Assembly: GCA_025529335.1 (NCBI GenBank)
Contig: JAMYHX010000453.1
Span: forward strand, 1 to 35,731
Length of the DNA stretch: 35,731 nt
Source of the DNA: Rhizopus sp. PT2906
Lineage: Eukaryota; Mucoromycota; Mucoromycetes; Mucorales; Rhizopodaceae
Reading direction: 5' to 3'
The notes under the pieces are model-generated. The model did not search any database. It was not told the origin of the DNA and saw only the letters and a list, made by a program, of their open reading frames with translations. How positions within the stretch are numbered: position 1 is the first letter of the stretch; each line of letters begins with the position of its first letter. A program made the position numbers and the translations under genes. Shown in pieces: positions 1 to 10,765 of the stretch.

Positions 1-1340
1 GCTGCCTCGGGCGGGAAAGATATAATATTACGATCGTGCGCCCATTAGAGGTTTTAATTATTTATAAATAAAAATCCGTTTAAGCGTGTATATCAGCTTA
101 CATTTTCGCTGATCATATCTGCATAAACAATTTACGCGTCTATTTCGAGATCTAATTTTGAAGCCGGTCTTAGTATGGTTCATAAAAGCTTGCAAGTATA
201 ATGTAAATATTTATCTCTCATCCCTTTTAAACACAAAGCCATATTGCCTATAACAATGAAAAGTCAGTATGAGCTTACCAGAAAAAAACGATTTCAATGT
301 TAAGCATCCAAAAACCATCTTTTGTTTATTCTTCAGAAAAATTTATTCATATAAACTATCCTTTCAATGCATTAATAGATTAACTTATTATGTAAAACAA
401 TGCCTTCGTTAAAACAACCTACCTTTTCTTTTCCAAGAACAGGTAAGATGCCGCAATTTGAGTGTGTTATAGATTATGGCCAGATTTGCTTACTAAACTC
501 AGCTCAGAAGAATACGACGAAAAGTAGACACAGACCCTTTAGTCGCAATGTCATTTGTAGCGTATATAGAGTCGTGTTTAAGAGCATTTTTCATAATCAA
601 GTAATGACAATGGCTTTTTCCATCTCTCGCACTTGATCTTTCAGAAAGCTACTATACATGCATATAATAGTGATGACGTTCAACCTTTTTATTCTTAATT
701 AGAGAGTAGTTTTGAGCCAATTTTAATTAAACATGAAACAGAAATATCATCCAATATAGCCAATGTACCTGTGCCTGTGATCATAGCCATAACAACTGCA
801 ATGGTATTTTTCTTTGGCCAAGCCCTTTTACACTTCATAAAGGAAAATCATTCTAAATTAATTAAAAATATAAAGCATATTTCTAACTCTACTTCAATGA
901 CACTTCCTGAACCCAAGTAATTAAGGCATTCATTCGAATAATGAAAAGCTTTTGCAGCTTTACTTTTCATATTGTCTTTTATTTGAAATTACTTTATTTT
1001 CATCCAGCAGCTTTCCCTAATATCACCATATACCAATCAGATGTTTGTTTAGTGTGTGGTTAGACTGAGAGCATGTATATACAGATCATGTAACAAGAAT
1101 ATAGGCACGATGATTTTCTCTTGCGCATAGCTTTTCTCTTTTTTTCTACATGCATCTGAAAATAGACTAAATAATTTAAAATACGATGTCATCATAATTA
1201 CGCGTCTTTGTCTCTTTCTTCTTGGAAATAAACAAACCAAGATGGTTGAAAAGTTTTGTTGGGTGGCATCATAGGTAATAGATAGAGGTAACGCCTGTAG
1301 TATTAGTCTAACTTCTGATGTATGTAGTATTTTTCTTTTT
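1..1340. other. AT-rich stretch without a confirmed gene
   Basis: No complete gene is visible. Around 470-660 on the plus strand there are short protein-like runs split by stops and frame changes (for example VDTDPLVAMSFVAYIESC in one frame, followed by LALDLSESYYT). They could be the remains of a decayed spliced gene or repeat, but I do not recognise the family. The remaining sequence is AT-rich, with only short open frames that have low-complexity translations. Confidence 0.3.
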
Positions 1341-1379
1341 AATCAAAGAAATGTGTTTAACGTGCTTTCGCCCTTCCTG

Positions 1380-1640
1380 TCAAGTCCTTCTGTTTGGAAG
1401 TGAGTTGAGCGGTCTGACCTGCAGCGAGCTCAAAGTAATCCTTTTTCGCTGTGGGTAGATACGCCCCCCCCAGCATTTGCTCAAATACTCTGACCAGTGT
1501 GGGACGTATGTCCACTTCGCTAATGAAGTGGACGCCGTCACATTCTTTTGGAGGTACGCCCTCCAAAGGCGCGTGATTTGCGCCTCGTTGGCGTCTGTTT
1601 CCATTCGGCCAACATTAGCCGATGGAGTCCCCATCGCTTA
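1380..1640. repeat. GC-rich hairpin-cluster element
   Basis: A GC-rich island in AT-rich surroundings carries five neighbouring short inverted repeats. They are 1510-1518/1525-1533 (9 bp, 6-nt loop), 1547-1554/1560-1567 (8 bp, 5-nt loop), 1567-1572/1580-1585 (6 bp, 7-nt loop), 1605-1609/1618-1622 (5 bp) and 1620-1625/1631-1636 (6 bp, 5-nt loop). Several frames stay open through it on both strands, so the coding potential is ambiguous. One minus frame reads smoothly (includes VHFISEVDIRPTLVRVFEQ). I cannot name the element. It could be a structured-RNA gene, a short mobile repeat or a fragment of a transposon ORF. No clear terminal repeats or target duplications were found. Confidence 0.45.
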
Positions 1641-1641
1641 T

Positions 1642-1915
1642 GTAAGTATACTTCATATAAAGAAGTAATTGTATTCTCACTTTTTGTCATATTCATAGAA
1701 CACAGTGGGAATAGAGAATCTTGCTGGCTCTACATCCTGCGTCTGCCTGCAGGAGAAACAACAACACAGTAAAAAATATGATGATCTACACCTATACGTT
1801 CTTAATTTCTAAGGATGGAGGTTGGCTGAACCACCTAAAGAGAGTCTGTGAAGGCATGGGTGCTGAAATAGCTGGCCTGGAGGCAAGGTTGGACCGCCTT
1901 ATTGACGATAAATAA
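1642..1915 (+). other. Intron-like segment and exon-like fragment downstream of hairpin island
   Basis: A canonical donor GTAAGT at 1642 and an acceptor ATAG ending at 1698 delimit a 57-nt intron-like segment. The plus-strand frame through the hairpin island stays open across this junction. Further on, a short open frame ending in TAA at 1913-1915 encodes an acidic, heptad-like tail (GMGAEIAGLEARLDRLIDDK). The frame of that tail does not join cleanly to the preceding exon-like part, so a single intact gene is not supported. Family not recognised. Confidence 0.25.
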
Positions 1916-1919
1916 ACTG

Positions 1920-2948
1920 TTTGTTTTTTTTTGGAAATTATGAATAGATAAGAAGAAGACTGGTTCCTGTCGACAAGTACTTGAGTAAACCCATAACGCG
2001 AAATGACTTCCTTTAATGAATATCAGTAGTTAAGTCAATATGATAATCTAAAATAGACTTAGAGGCAATAGCATACAACTACTTCATCGCATTTATTTTT
2101 CCTGACGATAGCAATATTTCATAAGGCTGATGATAAAAGCCTATGATTAGTTGTGGTCGTCTTGATGATAAAGAATAAAGAACATTGACTGTGGCTACTC
2201 TTGCTCTCTTTACGTTATTCAAAGGCATTCATGTAAGCTGCCTGAACCATATGTTTATCTCCTTCTTCCTCTTGAATTTGAGATGTAAATAAAGACTTGA
2301 ATAAGAACATGATAAAACGTATGTTTAGGTTAAAGGAGTTGACTCTGGAGTTTCCATTTTTGAAATGGATCATCAATAAAACATGGAAGGGAGTAAATAG
2401 ATTAAACTCATGACATAATCAAAGTCAATAGATGAAGCAATGCAAATCATAAGAATGAAGACAAGAGATACCTTTTAGGTCGAACTTGCTTTGGCCATAT
2501 ATGAGCTGAATAAAATACCAATTCCTAGCAGCAGAATGTTCCCATACTTATCAATCTACAAAGAGCCCGTCTTTGCTAGAGGAACGTAAAATGCAAGCAC
2601 GCTTTTTTTTTCATAATTTTCATACAGAATGATATTACCAAGGCAAATTGGTGACACTGATACAATGGTATGTCCTAAGCTGTTTCATAAAGCTGAGTTG
2701 TTATTTCAATGTAAACAAGACAGTTAACCAAAGAGACAATGGTATATAAAGTAGGATGAGTAGTGGCTTGTATGAATATTTGAATAAATAAACACAAAGT
2801 ATCATTTATTGACCAAGGCTTCGTGCAAAGATTTGCACATGTCTACGGTATCCCCCTCTACTCTTTGTGATTGGTTATAGTCTGCATTTTAACAAACCTT
2901 GTTTCCTATCTTGTACTGCATACAATGTTATCTTTAAAAAGTTTATTT
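1920..2948. other. Gene-free AT-rich interval
   Basis: Nothing convincing is seen here apart from AT-rich sequence and scattered short frames. The right-hand end must contain the 3' untranslated region of the minus-strand lyase gene that stops at 2949. Confidence 0.4.
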
Positions 2949-4036
2949 TCACTCTGACACTTTAAGGACAAAGTTTTTAAAGTAAGAATATTGATCCTTG
3001 GGTGTTCTCCATGTGCTATCAGATCCGCCAAAGAAGGTATGGAACACTAGACAGATTTGTGAGCATAGCAAAACTTGGATATTAAAAAAAATACTTACTG
3101 ATACCAACAACGTGGCCTGTGTTGCTTGTACGAAATGCAACGTTCTTTACATTAATCTTTCTTACACCGTTTACATATAGGTTCATCTGACCGTTACGCT
3201 TGCCCTGAGAGTTAAGTACGAGCTCCTGGCGAACAGTTGTCCATGTGCCTGTCTTAAACTGAAACGTGCCTCGACCTAAGCTGAAACCATAGTCTGGATT
3301 ACAGATATTGATCTTATCATCACAGAGATTCTTGCGCTGCTTAGAATTAGGAAGATATGCATAGATTTCACCTTCACCGTCCGTTCTCCACATGAGTCTT
3401 TATAGAATGCATATCAATCATTTTTGTACAACATTAGATTAATTAAATTGCTATGCTACCTTGTTGTAAAACAGGAACCTGATTCATCACCGCCAGTACA
3501 TTCACCATGACCGCCATAGAGACCAGGAAGTTTACCACCTAAGGAAAAAAGCATTATATAATCCAATTATTACAAATAACTTTCTTTTCCTTACCTTTTA
3601 CAAAGTCAAAACCTTTAGGAAAGAATACGCTATATTGAAGTGTAACCTTTTTTGATTTTGCTGTGATACTAAGAGGTTCAGCTAAAAAGCCAACACCACC
3701 GATAGGATGTACTTCAGGATTTCTTGATTTTGCAGTATACTTTACGCGAAGCACCAAATCTTTGGTTTTCTTAGAAGGATCTCTAACAGCGGCATTCTCA
3801 TTTTCAGATCCACTCCAAGCCCAAAGCCATCCTCTATGCTTGTGTATTCCCCAAGGAGTATTCCACTTACTTTGTTCACCGACTATAGCTTTTTTATACT
3901 TGTTCCAATTCCAAAATGTCCATTTCTTTACTCCTCTCTTTTCAAGTGTATGCGTCAAAGAATCACTACTGGCACTGACTGCACTGAGTAAAACTGCAAG
4001 AATGGCTACATAAAATACAAAGAGCCTGTAAACCAT
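2949..4036 (-). CDS. Secreted polysaccharide lyase family 14-like protein (alginate/glucuronan lyase fold)
   Basis: Four exons in + coordinates: 2949-3046, 3099-3397, 3460-3538 and 3595-4036. Splice phases join without a stop and give 305 aa. Residues 1-22 are a hydrophobic signal peptide ending SAVSA, and a dibasic KR at 33-34 suggests Kex2-type trimming. The body follows the family 14 lyase pattern: LQYSVFFPKGFDFVKGGKLP, then GLYGG, a Cys pair, CFTTRLMWR, a Y-x-Y motif (IYAYLP), a jelly-roll strand with YVNG, and the C-terminal FFGGSDSTWRTP and FKNF. The family cleaves uronate polymers by beta-elimination. Inference: the target may be the glucuronic-acid polymers of Mucorales walls, or an external substrate. 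An upstream in-frame Met (4111) exists, but the signal peptide favours 4036. Confidence 0.85.
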
Positions 4037-4700
4037 TCTGTAAATCACACAATAATTTCTGTCAATTTGTAGAAAAGAATTAACTAAGAAAAAAAAACCT
4101 AAAAAAGGCACCTTGGTTTATATACTTTTTCGCATATTGCAACGTGAAAGAAGTTAATTAATGTGGCACAAACACTGCTCATTTTTCAGGTAGCTGTCAG
4201 TAAGGAAAACAAAGGGGTAAAGTGCGGGCTAATGCTCCTATCTGTTGACTCTACATGTTTTAAATGGATCATGGTTTCTGTCTCTATGGAACATGAACTT
4301 CCCATTGATACCAATGGCTTGATCCTATCTCGTTTCGGAAAATCATTTTAATCTACTACACTATAATGGAAATATTGCTTGGCTGCTACCGTAAATAACG
4401 AGCCTTGGATGTCCAACTATACTGTCTATGTGATCTTTTGCATTTTTTTACACACGTGTTTGATTAGACTATTTACCAAAAAGGTGAATGCTCGCATGGA
4501 ACAATAGGATGTCCACAGAAAATTGAACCCATTCTTGTCATAAAGGCGCAAAATAGAGATATGTAGAGATATGTATATAATTCAAATCCTTGCTCCAGTC
4601 TTAGCTTATCTACTCTCTGTTCACCAAAGTCCTTATCAGTTTTGTCAGAGAGCTACTCTTATATGGCTCTGTTTAAATACAAAAGTTATTGCATCTACAT
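4037..4700. other. Intergenic interval before LINE remnant
   Basis: No supported gene. The left part should hold the lyase promoter. Around 4560-4700 the sequence may be the badly decayed upstream part of the reverse transcriptase that becomes recognisable at 4710, but the translation is too broken to claim it. Confidence 0.3.
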
Positions 4701-5540
4701 ATTAAGGTTATGACCTATGCTGATGATGTTTTGGCACATCTGATTCATCCGAATGAACTTGATTCTTTGCTCAATATCCTCGACGCATAGACCCTTGCTT
4801 CCGATGCTAAGCTGAATAGAGATAAAGCATTTGTGGTGTCGCTTTCTGGTGACTCTTCTCATGTCTGGATCGACGAACTGCGTCAATACGGCATCCCATA
4901 ATGGCAAGGTAGAACTAGTTCATTCGCTGCTATTTATCTTCGGACACTCACTTACTGGGTATTGGCCATATGTTGCCATATCATTTACCAAACATACCAT
5001 AAAACACTTTTGTCATGAGCTCTCTCTCTCTTTTTCTGGATTCACTCGTACCTGCTTATCCAAGGCTTCCTCGACCAGCTTGAAATGGATTCCAGGATAC
5101 GATTTCCCTCAAGGTCTCACATAGTACTCTGAAAATTTTATCATAAAAATCTTTCCTTTCAATTATCCCACACCACTTTATTGATCCCCTGTGTATATAT
5201 TTTGCAGCGAATTCGAAACAGAAAGCATATCATCTAGAGCTACACCTCAAAAACGACTGATCTGGCCGACAATGGCTCGAGGCTTTTGGTCGTCCATATA
5301 CAGTTCAATTATGAGTACATCAGAAACCCACATATTCGTACCGTGTTTATGCTTTTTAGTCCCTCGATAGGCTTTTAAGCTCTGATTGCATACACTGTGT
5401 TACCCTTTTGACAGACCCATTGGAAATATATCTTTGACTCTCATCTTTTCTGGCTTGACTAATAGCTGCATGAGCTACATATACCCTTCGTCGTATTGCT
5501 AGGAAAAAACTGCATTGCAACCTCATAGAAGAACACATTT
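4700..5540 (+). mobile_element. Decayed non-LTR (LINE-type) retrotransposon, reverse transcriptase 3' part
   Basis: Starting at 4710 the frame reads MTYADDVLAHLIHPNELDSL, containing the YADD catalytic motif of reverse transcriptases. It continues after a stop with LNRDKAFVVSLSGDSSHVWI and DELRQYGIP, a pattern typical of LINE polymerases downstream of the active site. Further pieces in shifting frames (LKWIPGYDF near 5080, RLIWPTMARGFWSSIYSS near 5255, THWKYIFDSHLF near 5420) fit the distal LINE region. Numerous stops and frameshifts show that it is dead. There is no 5' part and no clear poly(A) tail, so boundaries are approximate. Confidence 0.75.
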
Positions 5541-5636
5541 AATCATTTTGTTTTCATCAGTGCATGTATCAGCGGCATTTAAAGAAACAAATTTTTATCT
5601 ATTGCCATAAAAGCTTTACTTTACATCGTTTTTATT

Positions 5637-5895
5637 TCAGTTACTTTCAAATTTAAGCATCTTTGTTTCGATGGGTTCAATGAATAGCTGTGCTTCAAAG
5701 CTAAACATTTCAGTCTTTCCTTTTATGACTCCTTCAATTTTGGTGTCCTCGTCTTGCTCCAAATTTATTTTTACGGCTTGTTCTATACAATGGCGTAGTA
5801 GGCCGATGTGTTCAGGATCATTTGATGTGATAGACAAGAGATTGTAACCAAGTCTGTTTTGTTGATATGCATTCTTGAGTGTTCTAACCAACATG
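5637..5895 (-). CDS. Terminal exon of an unrecognised gene
   Basis: A minus-strand open frame of about 85 codons ends at a stop at 5637. It begins just after an acceptor-like TAG (exon start 5895), so it is probably a last exon. The protein is charged and soluble, with well-mixed composition (RTLKNAYQQNRLGYNLLSIT, HIGLLRHCIEQAVKINLEQD, SFEAQLFIEPIETKMLKF) and looks like a real domain rather than chance. No convincing upstream exon was found: the interval to 6285 contains only weak candidates, and joining it to the next gene would need a poor donor and a roughly 430-nt intron. Family not recognised. Confidence 0.45.
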
Positions 5896-6284
5896 CTATC
5901 AGAAATAATTAAAGAGTGATTAAACTAAAACATACAACTTGAAAACTTACTTTATTTTGCTTTACCAAAAGAAGGGGATATTAGATAAAGAAAAATAGTC
6001 TTAAAACACGCAATGAATAAAGATATCTTTTATATGCAAATGCATTGTAACTCGTTCATTCTTTTTTAGTAAAACTGCTAAAGATGGAAAGAAAGAACAA
6101 ATATGAGCGATATAATAAATCTTCTATATGATTGAGAACAAATATGAACAAGATAATACAGTGAAGATGTTGTGTAATTGAGAACAAATGGCAGTCGTTG
6201 TGGTATGGGCTCTGGTAAATACGGTTGGTGAATAGAATAAGATGAGTGTTATTTACCATAAAAAGGCATAAAAGCATTGTAGCA

Positions 6285-6821
6285 TTACACATGCGTAATC
6301 ACAAGGCAGAACATTATTGTGCCAAGATTTGATTTATCTGTTGACTTGATAAACTCTTTATCTTTAATCTCTCCTTGACCAGGGACTTCAAAACGATGAT
6401 TTCCTTTTCGAGCTTTTGATTTGTCAATCGTCACAGGCGGTTCTCTCTCTTTCTTAGCATAGTTTGTGTACAAACGAAACTGGAGGATTGAAAAGATTAA
6501 ATTAGAATATGCTTCATTTTATGAAACAGCTCACGACTAAACTCTACCATTCAATAGAATTTGCCTGTATCAGCTGATATGTAAATTGTTATTGGTAAAT
6601 CAATGTTCGAAATTGATTCATTGACTGTGTTACCTGGACGGGTCGCGTTATTTGTTTTTTCCCTGTGCACTGCTTCTTTTGCCCTGATCTAAATAAATGA
6701 TAATTAGCAAGATCTTCATTAAGGGCCGTTTTTTTTTTTTTTTTTTTTTTTTTGCAAAAGATAAAATAAAAGAATAAAGGTAAGCATGTCACCTGTAGGA
6801 ACTAGTTTTTCTGCTCTTCAT
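6285..6821 (-). CDS. Small basic protein, three exons, unrecognised
   Basis: Exons in + coordinates are 6285-6479, 6634-6688 and 6793-6821, all with GT-AG borders and matching phases, encoding 92 aa. The first third is very basic (RSGQKKQCTGKKQITRPVQ), followed by LYTNYAKKEREPPVTIDKSK and a short hydrophobic end (TIMFCLVITHV). The first intron contains a run of about 22 A (minus strand) and the second is long for this window (154 nt). The continuity of phase over two introns is the main support. I do not recognise the family. The C-terminal part could in principle splice onward into the exon at 5637-5895. Confidence 0.45.
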
Positions 6822-8068
6822 TTTTTCTTTCAAAAGAAAATCCGTGCTTATTTTTGAAGTAAAAGAAAAGGACGCAAGTTTTTTGAAAAATTTGATATTG
6901 GAGCGAGATTTTAAAAAATATATGAATAGTTTAAAGCCTTCTGTAGTAAATAGTGAAGTGTAGCGTATACAAATGTAATAGCTTTGTATTTTCTCTAAAG
7001 AACAAAAAACATACCGTAAGGCTTAAGGAGCTAGCTAGCAATTAATATAATGATATACTTTTTAAACTACCATCATTTATGCTTCAGAGTGATGTCTGCT
7101 CCCTTTCAAAAGAATACGCAAATTGCCATTGCATCTCCACTTGGGGCTAACCAAGGAAAGAAATATAATATAGTCATTCAACCTAGGTTCGTGCAATGAG
7201 GAAGGTTGAATCATACCTTTACCCTCTTCGCAGTGTCAACCTACAACGACCGTTAGCTTCATATCCAATGTACGTACACTCTACAATATAAAAGAACGGT
7301 ATCTTTATTATTTTTTATTATCATTCAAAATACATCATTAGCTTTATGTAGATTCTTGTTGTAGTATAAGGCAACTCCAACTGTAGTGATGTATGCATCC
7401 AATATGATATAGAAAGTATATATAATGGATTAAAACAATGGTTTGCTGCTTCTGCTTCATCGATCCTCATAAAATGAGTTTATGTCTTTGTTTAAATACC
7501 AAAACAGAACCTAATGAGCTGATCCTTTTTGTATACTTTACTGAAAGATGTCAATAGTATAGAGAAATAGAACATGAAGGTGATTTGTATTTACTCTCAA
7601 GCACCATGTATATTCATCTGTTGTCATGGATACATTTTCATGTCTGGCTCTTAAACTTCAACACTGAAAAAACTCTACCTTGAGCTACGTATTTACCCCA
7701 TCTATGGTTGTATAGATACGATCCACATTTATCAAATCTTTTGATTCAAGCTCTCTACTGACATGTATAGCTATATACAGTGAATCTCGCTGTTTTCCAT
7801 TCCTGACTTCTACTATTTATAATGTATAATTTCGCTTAATGATCACATACTCATCTGATCCCCGTTTTCCTTTAGTTTCACCTTCTCTTGAAGATTTTTC
7901 ATTGGCAGGAACCCCAAAAAAGAATAATTTATCCATTTATGGAAATAAGGGACATTACACAACGCTTAACCTTAAATATACAAGCTTTTTATTATGACAT
8001 AAAAATAATACATAATGGTAATAGTAGTAATAAAATAAGTGATAGTACATATACAGCAAAATCATGGA
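6822..8068. other. Gene-free AT-rich interval
   Basis: Nothing supported in 1.2 kb. It presumably contains the promoter of the minus-strand gene starting at 6821 and the 3' end of the CYSTM gene stopping at 8069. No tRNA-like B box or transposon motif was seen. Confidence 0.4.
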
Positions 8069-8363
8069 CTAACAGCAGCATTCTTCACAGATGCAGCAAC
8101 AGCCAATGGCGGCTAAACAGTCAGTAATGCATCCACCACCTCTTAATCGCAGAATGGAGCGTTCTAAATACAAAAGATGTTAGTATTAAGCTATTATATA
8201 AATGGTCATCCTTACGATCTTGTTGCTCTTGCTCTCCCGAGTTTGCTTGGTTTTGTTGTGTGGTCATTATGTTTTCAGAAGCAGGATAAATGGAAGCAGG
8301 AGCAGCCAAAGGTGTCATTGGGATTTCGCTCATAGTGTTTGCAGAAATAGTAGGTTCAGACAT
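8069..8363 (-). CDS. CYSTM-type cysteine-rich tail protein
   Basis: Two exons (8069-8163 and 8216-8363 in + coordinates) joined by a 52-nt GT-AG intron give 80 aa. The N-terminal half is low-complexity (Ser, Pro, Ala, Gln rich) and starts MSEPTISANTMSEIP. The C-terminus is the hallmark: GGGCITDCLAAIGCCCICEE followed by three cysteines, matching the cysteine-rich module of CYSTM proteins. These small tail-anchored proteins are linked to stress and metal tolerance in fungi and plants; the function here is inferred only. The intron falls just before the cysteine module, and an unspliced reading would lose it. The upstream in-frame Met at 8465 would add a Phe-rich, unlikely leader, so 8363 is preferred. 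Confidence 0.8.
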
Positions 8364-8759
8364 AATCGATTCTATTTTAAAAACTAAAAAAGAAAAAAGA
8401 AAATTTTTGTTTTGCTCTCCTTTTATAAAAAAAAAAGACGCTTCAGGTGACACATTTGTATACACACATAAAAATATATTTTTTTTCGGGCTTTATTTCA
8501 AAAAAGTAAAGTGAGCGATGCGTGCTTTCAACACAAACTATTGAAAGTTATCAAATAAATATTCAAAAAGTAGTTACCAAGAAAAAAATCCGTTTCTATG
8601 TGTATAATTGAATGATACATCTCTTTAATGCTTTTATATGTTGTAATTCCCGTTTTTGCGATTTCCGTTTAACTGTAAAATACAGTGGCATGAACATTTT
8701 GTTGCCAAGCAATAAGAAAAAATAAACAAAATTGAACGTCAGCACTACGTCATAAATAA
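8364..8759. other. Intergenic interval between myotubularin and CYSTM genes
   Basis: About 400 bp of AT-rich sequence. It must hold the promoter of the CYSTM gene and the 3' untranslated region of the myotubularin gene. No further feature is visible. Confidence 0.4.
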
Positions 8760-10765
8760 CTATTTATATGTATTTTCAGGTGATATAACTGAATTCACTT
8801 CATCATCATTTCTTTTAAACAAAGTAGCCCAATATTTTACTCTTGTTGAATCAGGCAATAGGACACCTCCGTCATCTACAAGGTCCTTATCCTTCATTGG
8901 ATCGTAAAACTCGTTTATGAACCTTGATTTGTGTGTATTCAAGTAATCCCATATGCTAAAGGTCTTGTCCTGAGGTTTATACTGATTTCGTTCTTGCTCT
9001 GAATTAAATAAAAATGTACCAAATTGACATGAGTATAGATGATAATGAAGTTCCAGTAGTAGTTCTTGATTAAATTCAAAACGTGTTGGATATAGACACA
9101 GCAATTGATAAACACAATCTAAGAACTGATGAAATATCGGGCTTGTTTCTTTTTGATGATTGTTGTAGTAAAATTTGTCTCTAAAGGATGACGCAGTCGT
9201 ATTATCATTGTTGTTTATAAAGAATCGCTCGTTTGTCAAATGTCCACATCGATCCTGAAATTTATGTCCAAACGAAACCCAGTCTTTTTCGATCAACACC
9301 TGGAACCCTTCAAATGTGCGATAATATGGATCCAGGCACAATTCACTTAGGGATACCATCTGTGATGTACGATCCCATCCATCTGAACAGTGTACGAGCA
9401 CATGCGAGTTATACACATGGACGCTTTTAACAATCTCTCTTGTTCCGTCTATGAGTGTTGATATATGTTTTAGCCATCCTGATTTCTGTAATGCGACTTT
9501 GTTGACTATGTTATTTACACCTTGCATGGCTATGTAGAATGATTAATGTAAAGTAATGACACTTACATCTTTTTCTTTTACCTTCGCACAGTTTTGCTAA
9601 GCTATCTCTCATGACATGAATGTTATCGATAGCCACATAGATTTTTTTACAATTACGGTAATGGTCCATATTTTCTGTTCCTGCTCCTCTAGCTACATTA
9701 CCAACTGCATTGGCCATCGGTCTGGCATCCACAATTAGATTAGCTGCTGTAGATCCATACACCGTTTCTCCATTGGGTCCAGTCGGCACATTGGATGAAA
9801 AAATTGACTCAATCAGTTTTTCGTCTTGTATTGATCTAGCTTGTTTAAATCCAACTAAAGGTTGACTGCTTCGCGTGATTGTTGCCTATTACATAAAATT
9901 AATGTTACAGCCTCTTTTTTTTTCCCGTAAACGGATGCTACTTACATTATTATACCAGTGCAAATACGATAGAGTAGGTATTCTAGCTTTACTACGGTAT
10001 TTCGCTGCATGTGTTAACACTGCATCACTTATTTTAGATGGAACGACCAAGATGCGCGGATAAGTAGGTGAGTACTATATATATGTTGGTGAGTCATAAT
10101 TGTTTATCAAAATGTGTTTACCTTGTAATCTCTGTTTATGACAGTAAATCTCCATTTGTCACTTGCACCAATACCCATACGTTCATACTCTTTAATCGGA
10201 TCATATATATTCCATCCATTTTCAGTTGTAAAAGGCACTTCAGGTTGAAAAGTGTATGCATAAAGCTGTTCTACAGATGCTTTTTCTTATTTTAATACTC
10301 ATTTTTTACTCATTCCATCTTGTTAAAACACTTACAGACACATGCTAACTTTTGAATTGTATCAAATACGTCCTGAGCTTCTCCTTCCTTGAGTAGACCT
10401 AAGGTAAACATAGTGAAATCTCTACAACGAATGACCAGTGGATGTCGACCGCTCTGCAGTGATGGTGGTTGTTTTTCTACAGTGTGTATGATAGGATAAG
10501 GCACCTACAAGAGAGAGAGAGAGAGAGAAGGAGTCAAAAGACAAGTTTGAGTTAATATATGCTTAGGCATATACCCAGAGTTCTTCTGAATGTTTAAAGA
10601 TCAGGTGATGCACAGTCAAGTGTAAGGTGCCCACAATAATGTCTTGACCTTTTCGAAGCTGGACATCTTGAACCTTTTTTGTTGTTGTTAGCTCCTTTTT
10701 ATAATAATCAAGTCATAACACGTTACTTGAGCAATCTTTAATAGGTCAAGTCGGTTGGGTTGCAT
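8760..10765 (-). CDS. YMR1: Myotubularin-family phosphoinositide 3-phosphatase
   Basis: Seven exons (+ coordinates 8760-9520, 9582-9885, 9946-10074, 10122-10279, 10336-10504, 10575-10673, 10727-10765) join in phase to 552 aa. The N-terminal PH-GRAM-like part reads GTLHLTVHHLIFKHSEELW and PLVIRCRDFTMFTL. The phosphatase domain has the family blocks RIPTLSYLHWYNN, NAVGNVARGAGTENMDHYRN, IDNIHVMRDSLAKL and the active site HCSDGWDRTSQ (Cys344 nucleophile, Arg350), which identifies a catalytically competent member. The family removes the 3-phosphate from PI3P and PI(3,5)P2 on endosomal and vacuolar membranes. The start exon is only 13 codons. Exon 4 uses an acceptor a few bases upstream of a tempting TAG; the nearer one would create a stop. 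The intron before exon 3 has a (TC)n polypyrimidine tract (10510-10528). Confidence 0.95.

Noticed and set aside
6731..6753. Poly-A/T run as a LINE or transcript tail
   Set aside because: It lies within the intron of a phase-consistent small gene, and no retroelement sequence adjoins it.
7888..8127. 79-codon plus-strand ORF overlapping the CYSTM gene
   Set aside because: Low-complexity translation, no splice signals and overlap with the supported minus-strand gene.
10280..10300. Nearer acceptor in the myotubularin gene (CTGTAG)
   Set aside because: It creates an in-frame TAA. The slightly upstream AG gives SSVEQLYAY, matching the family.
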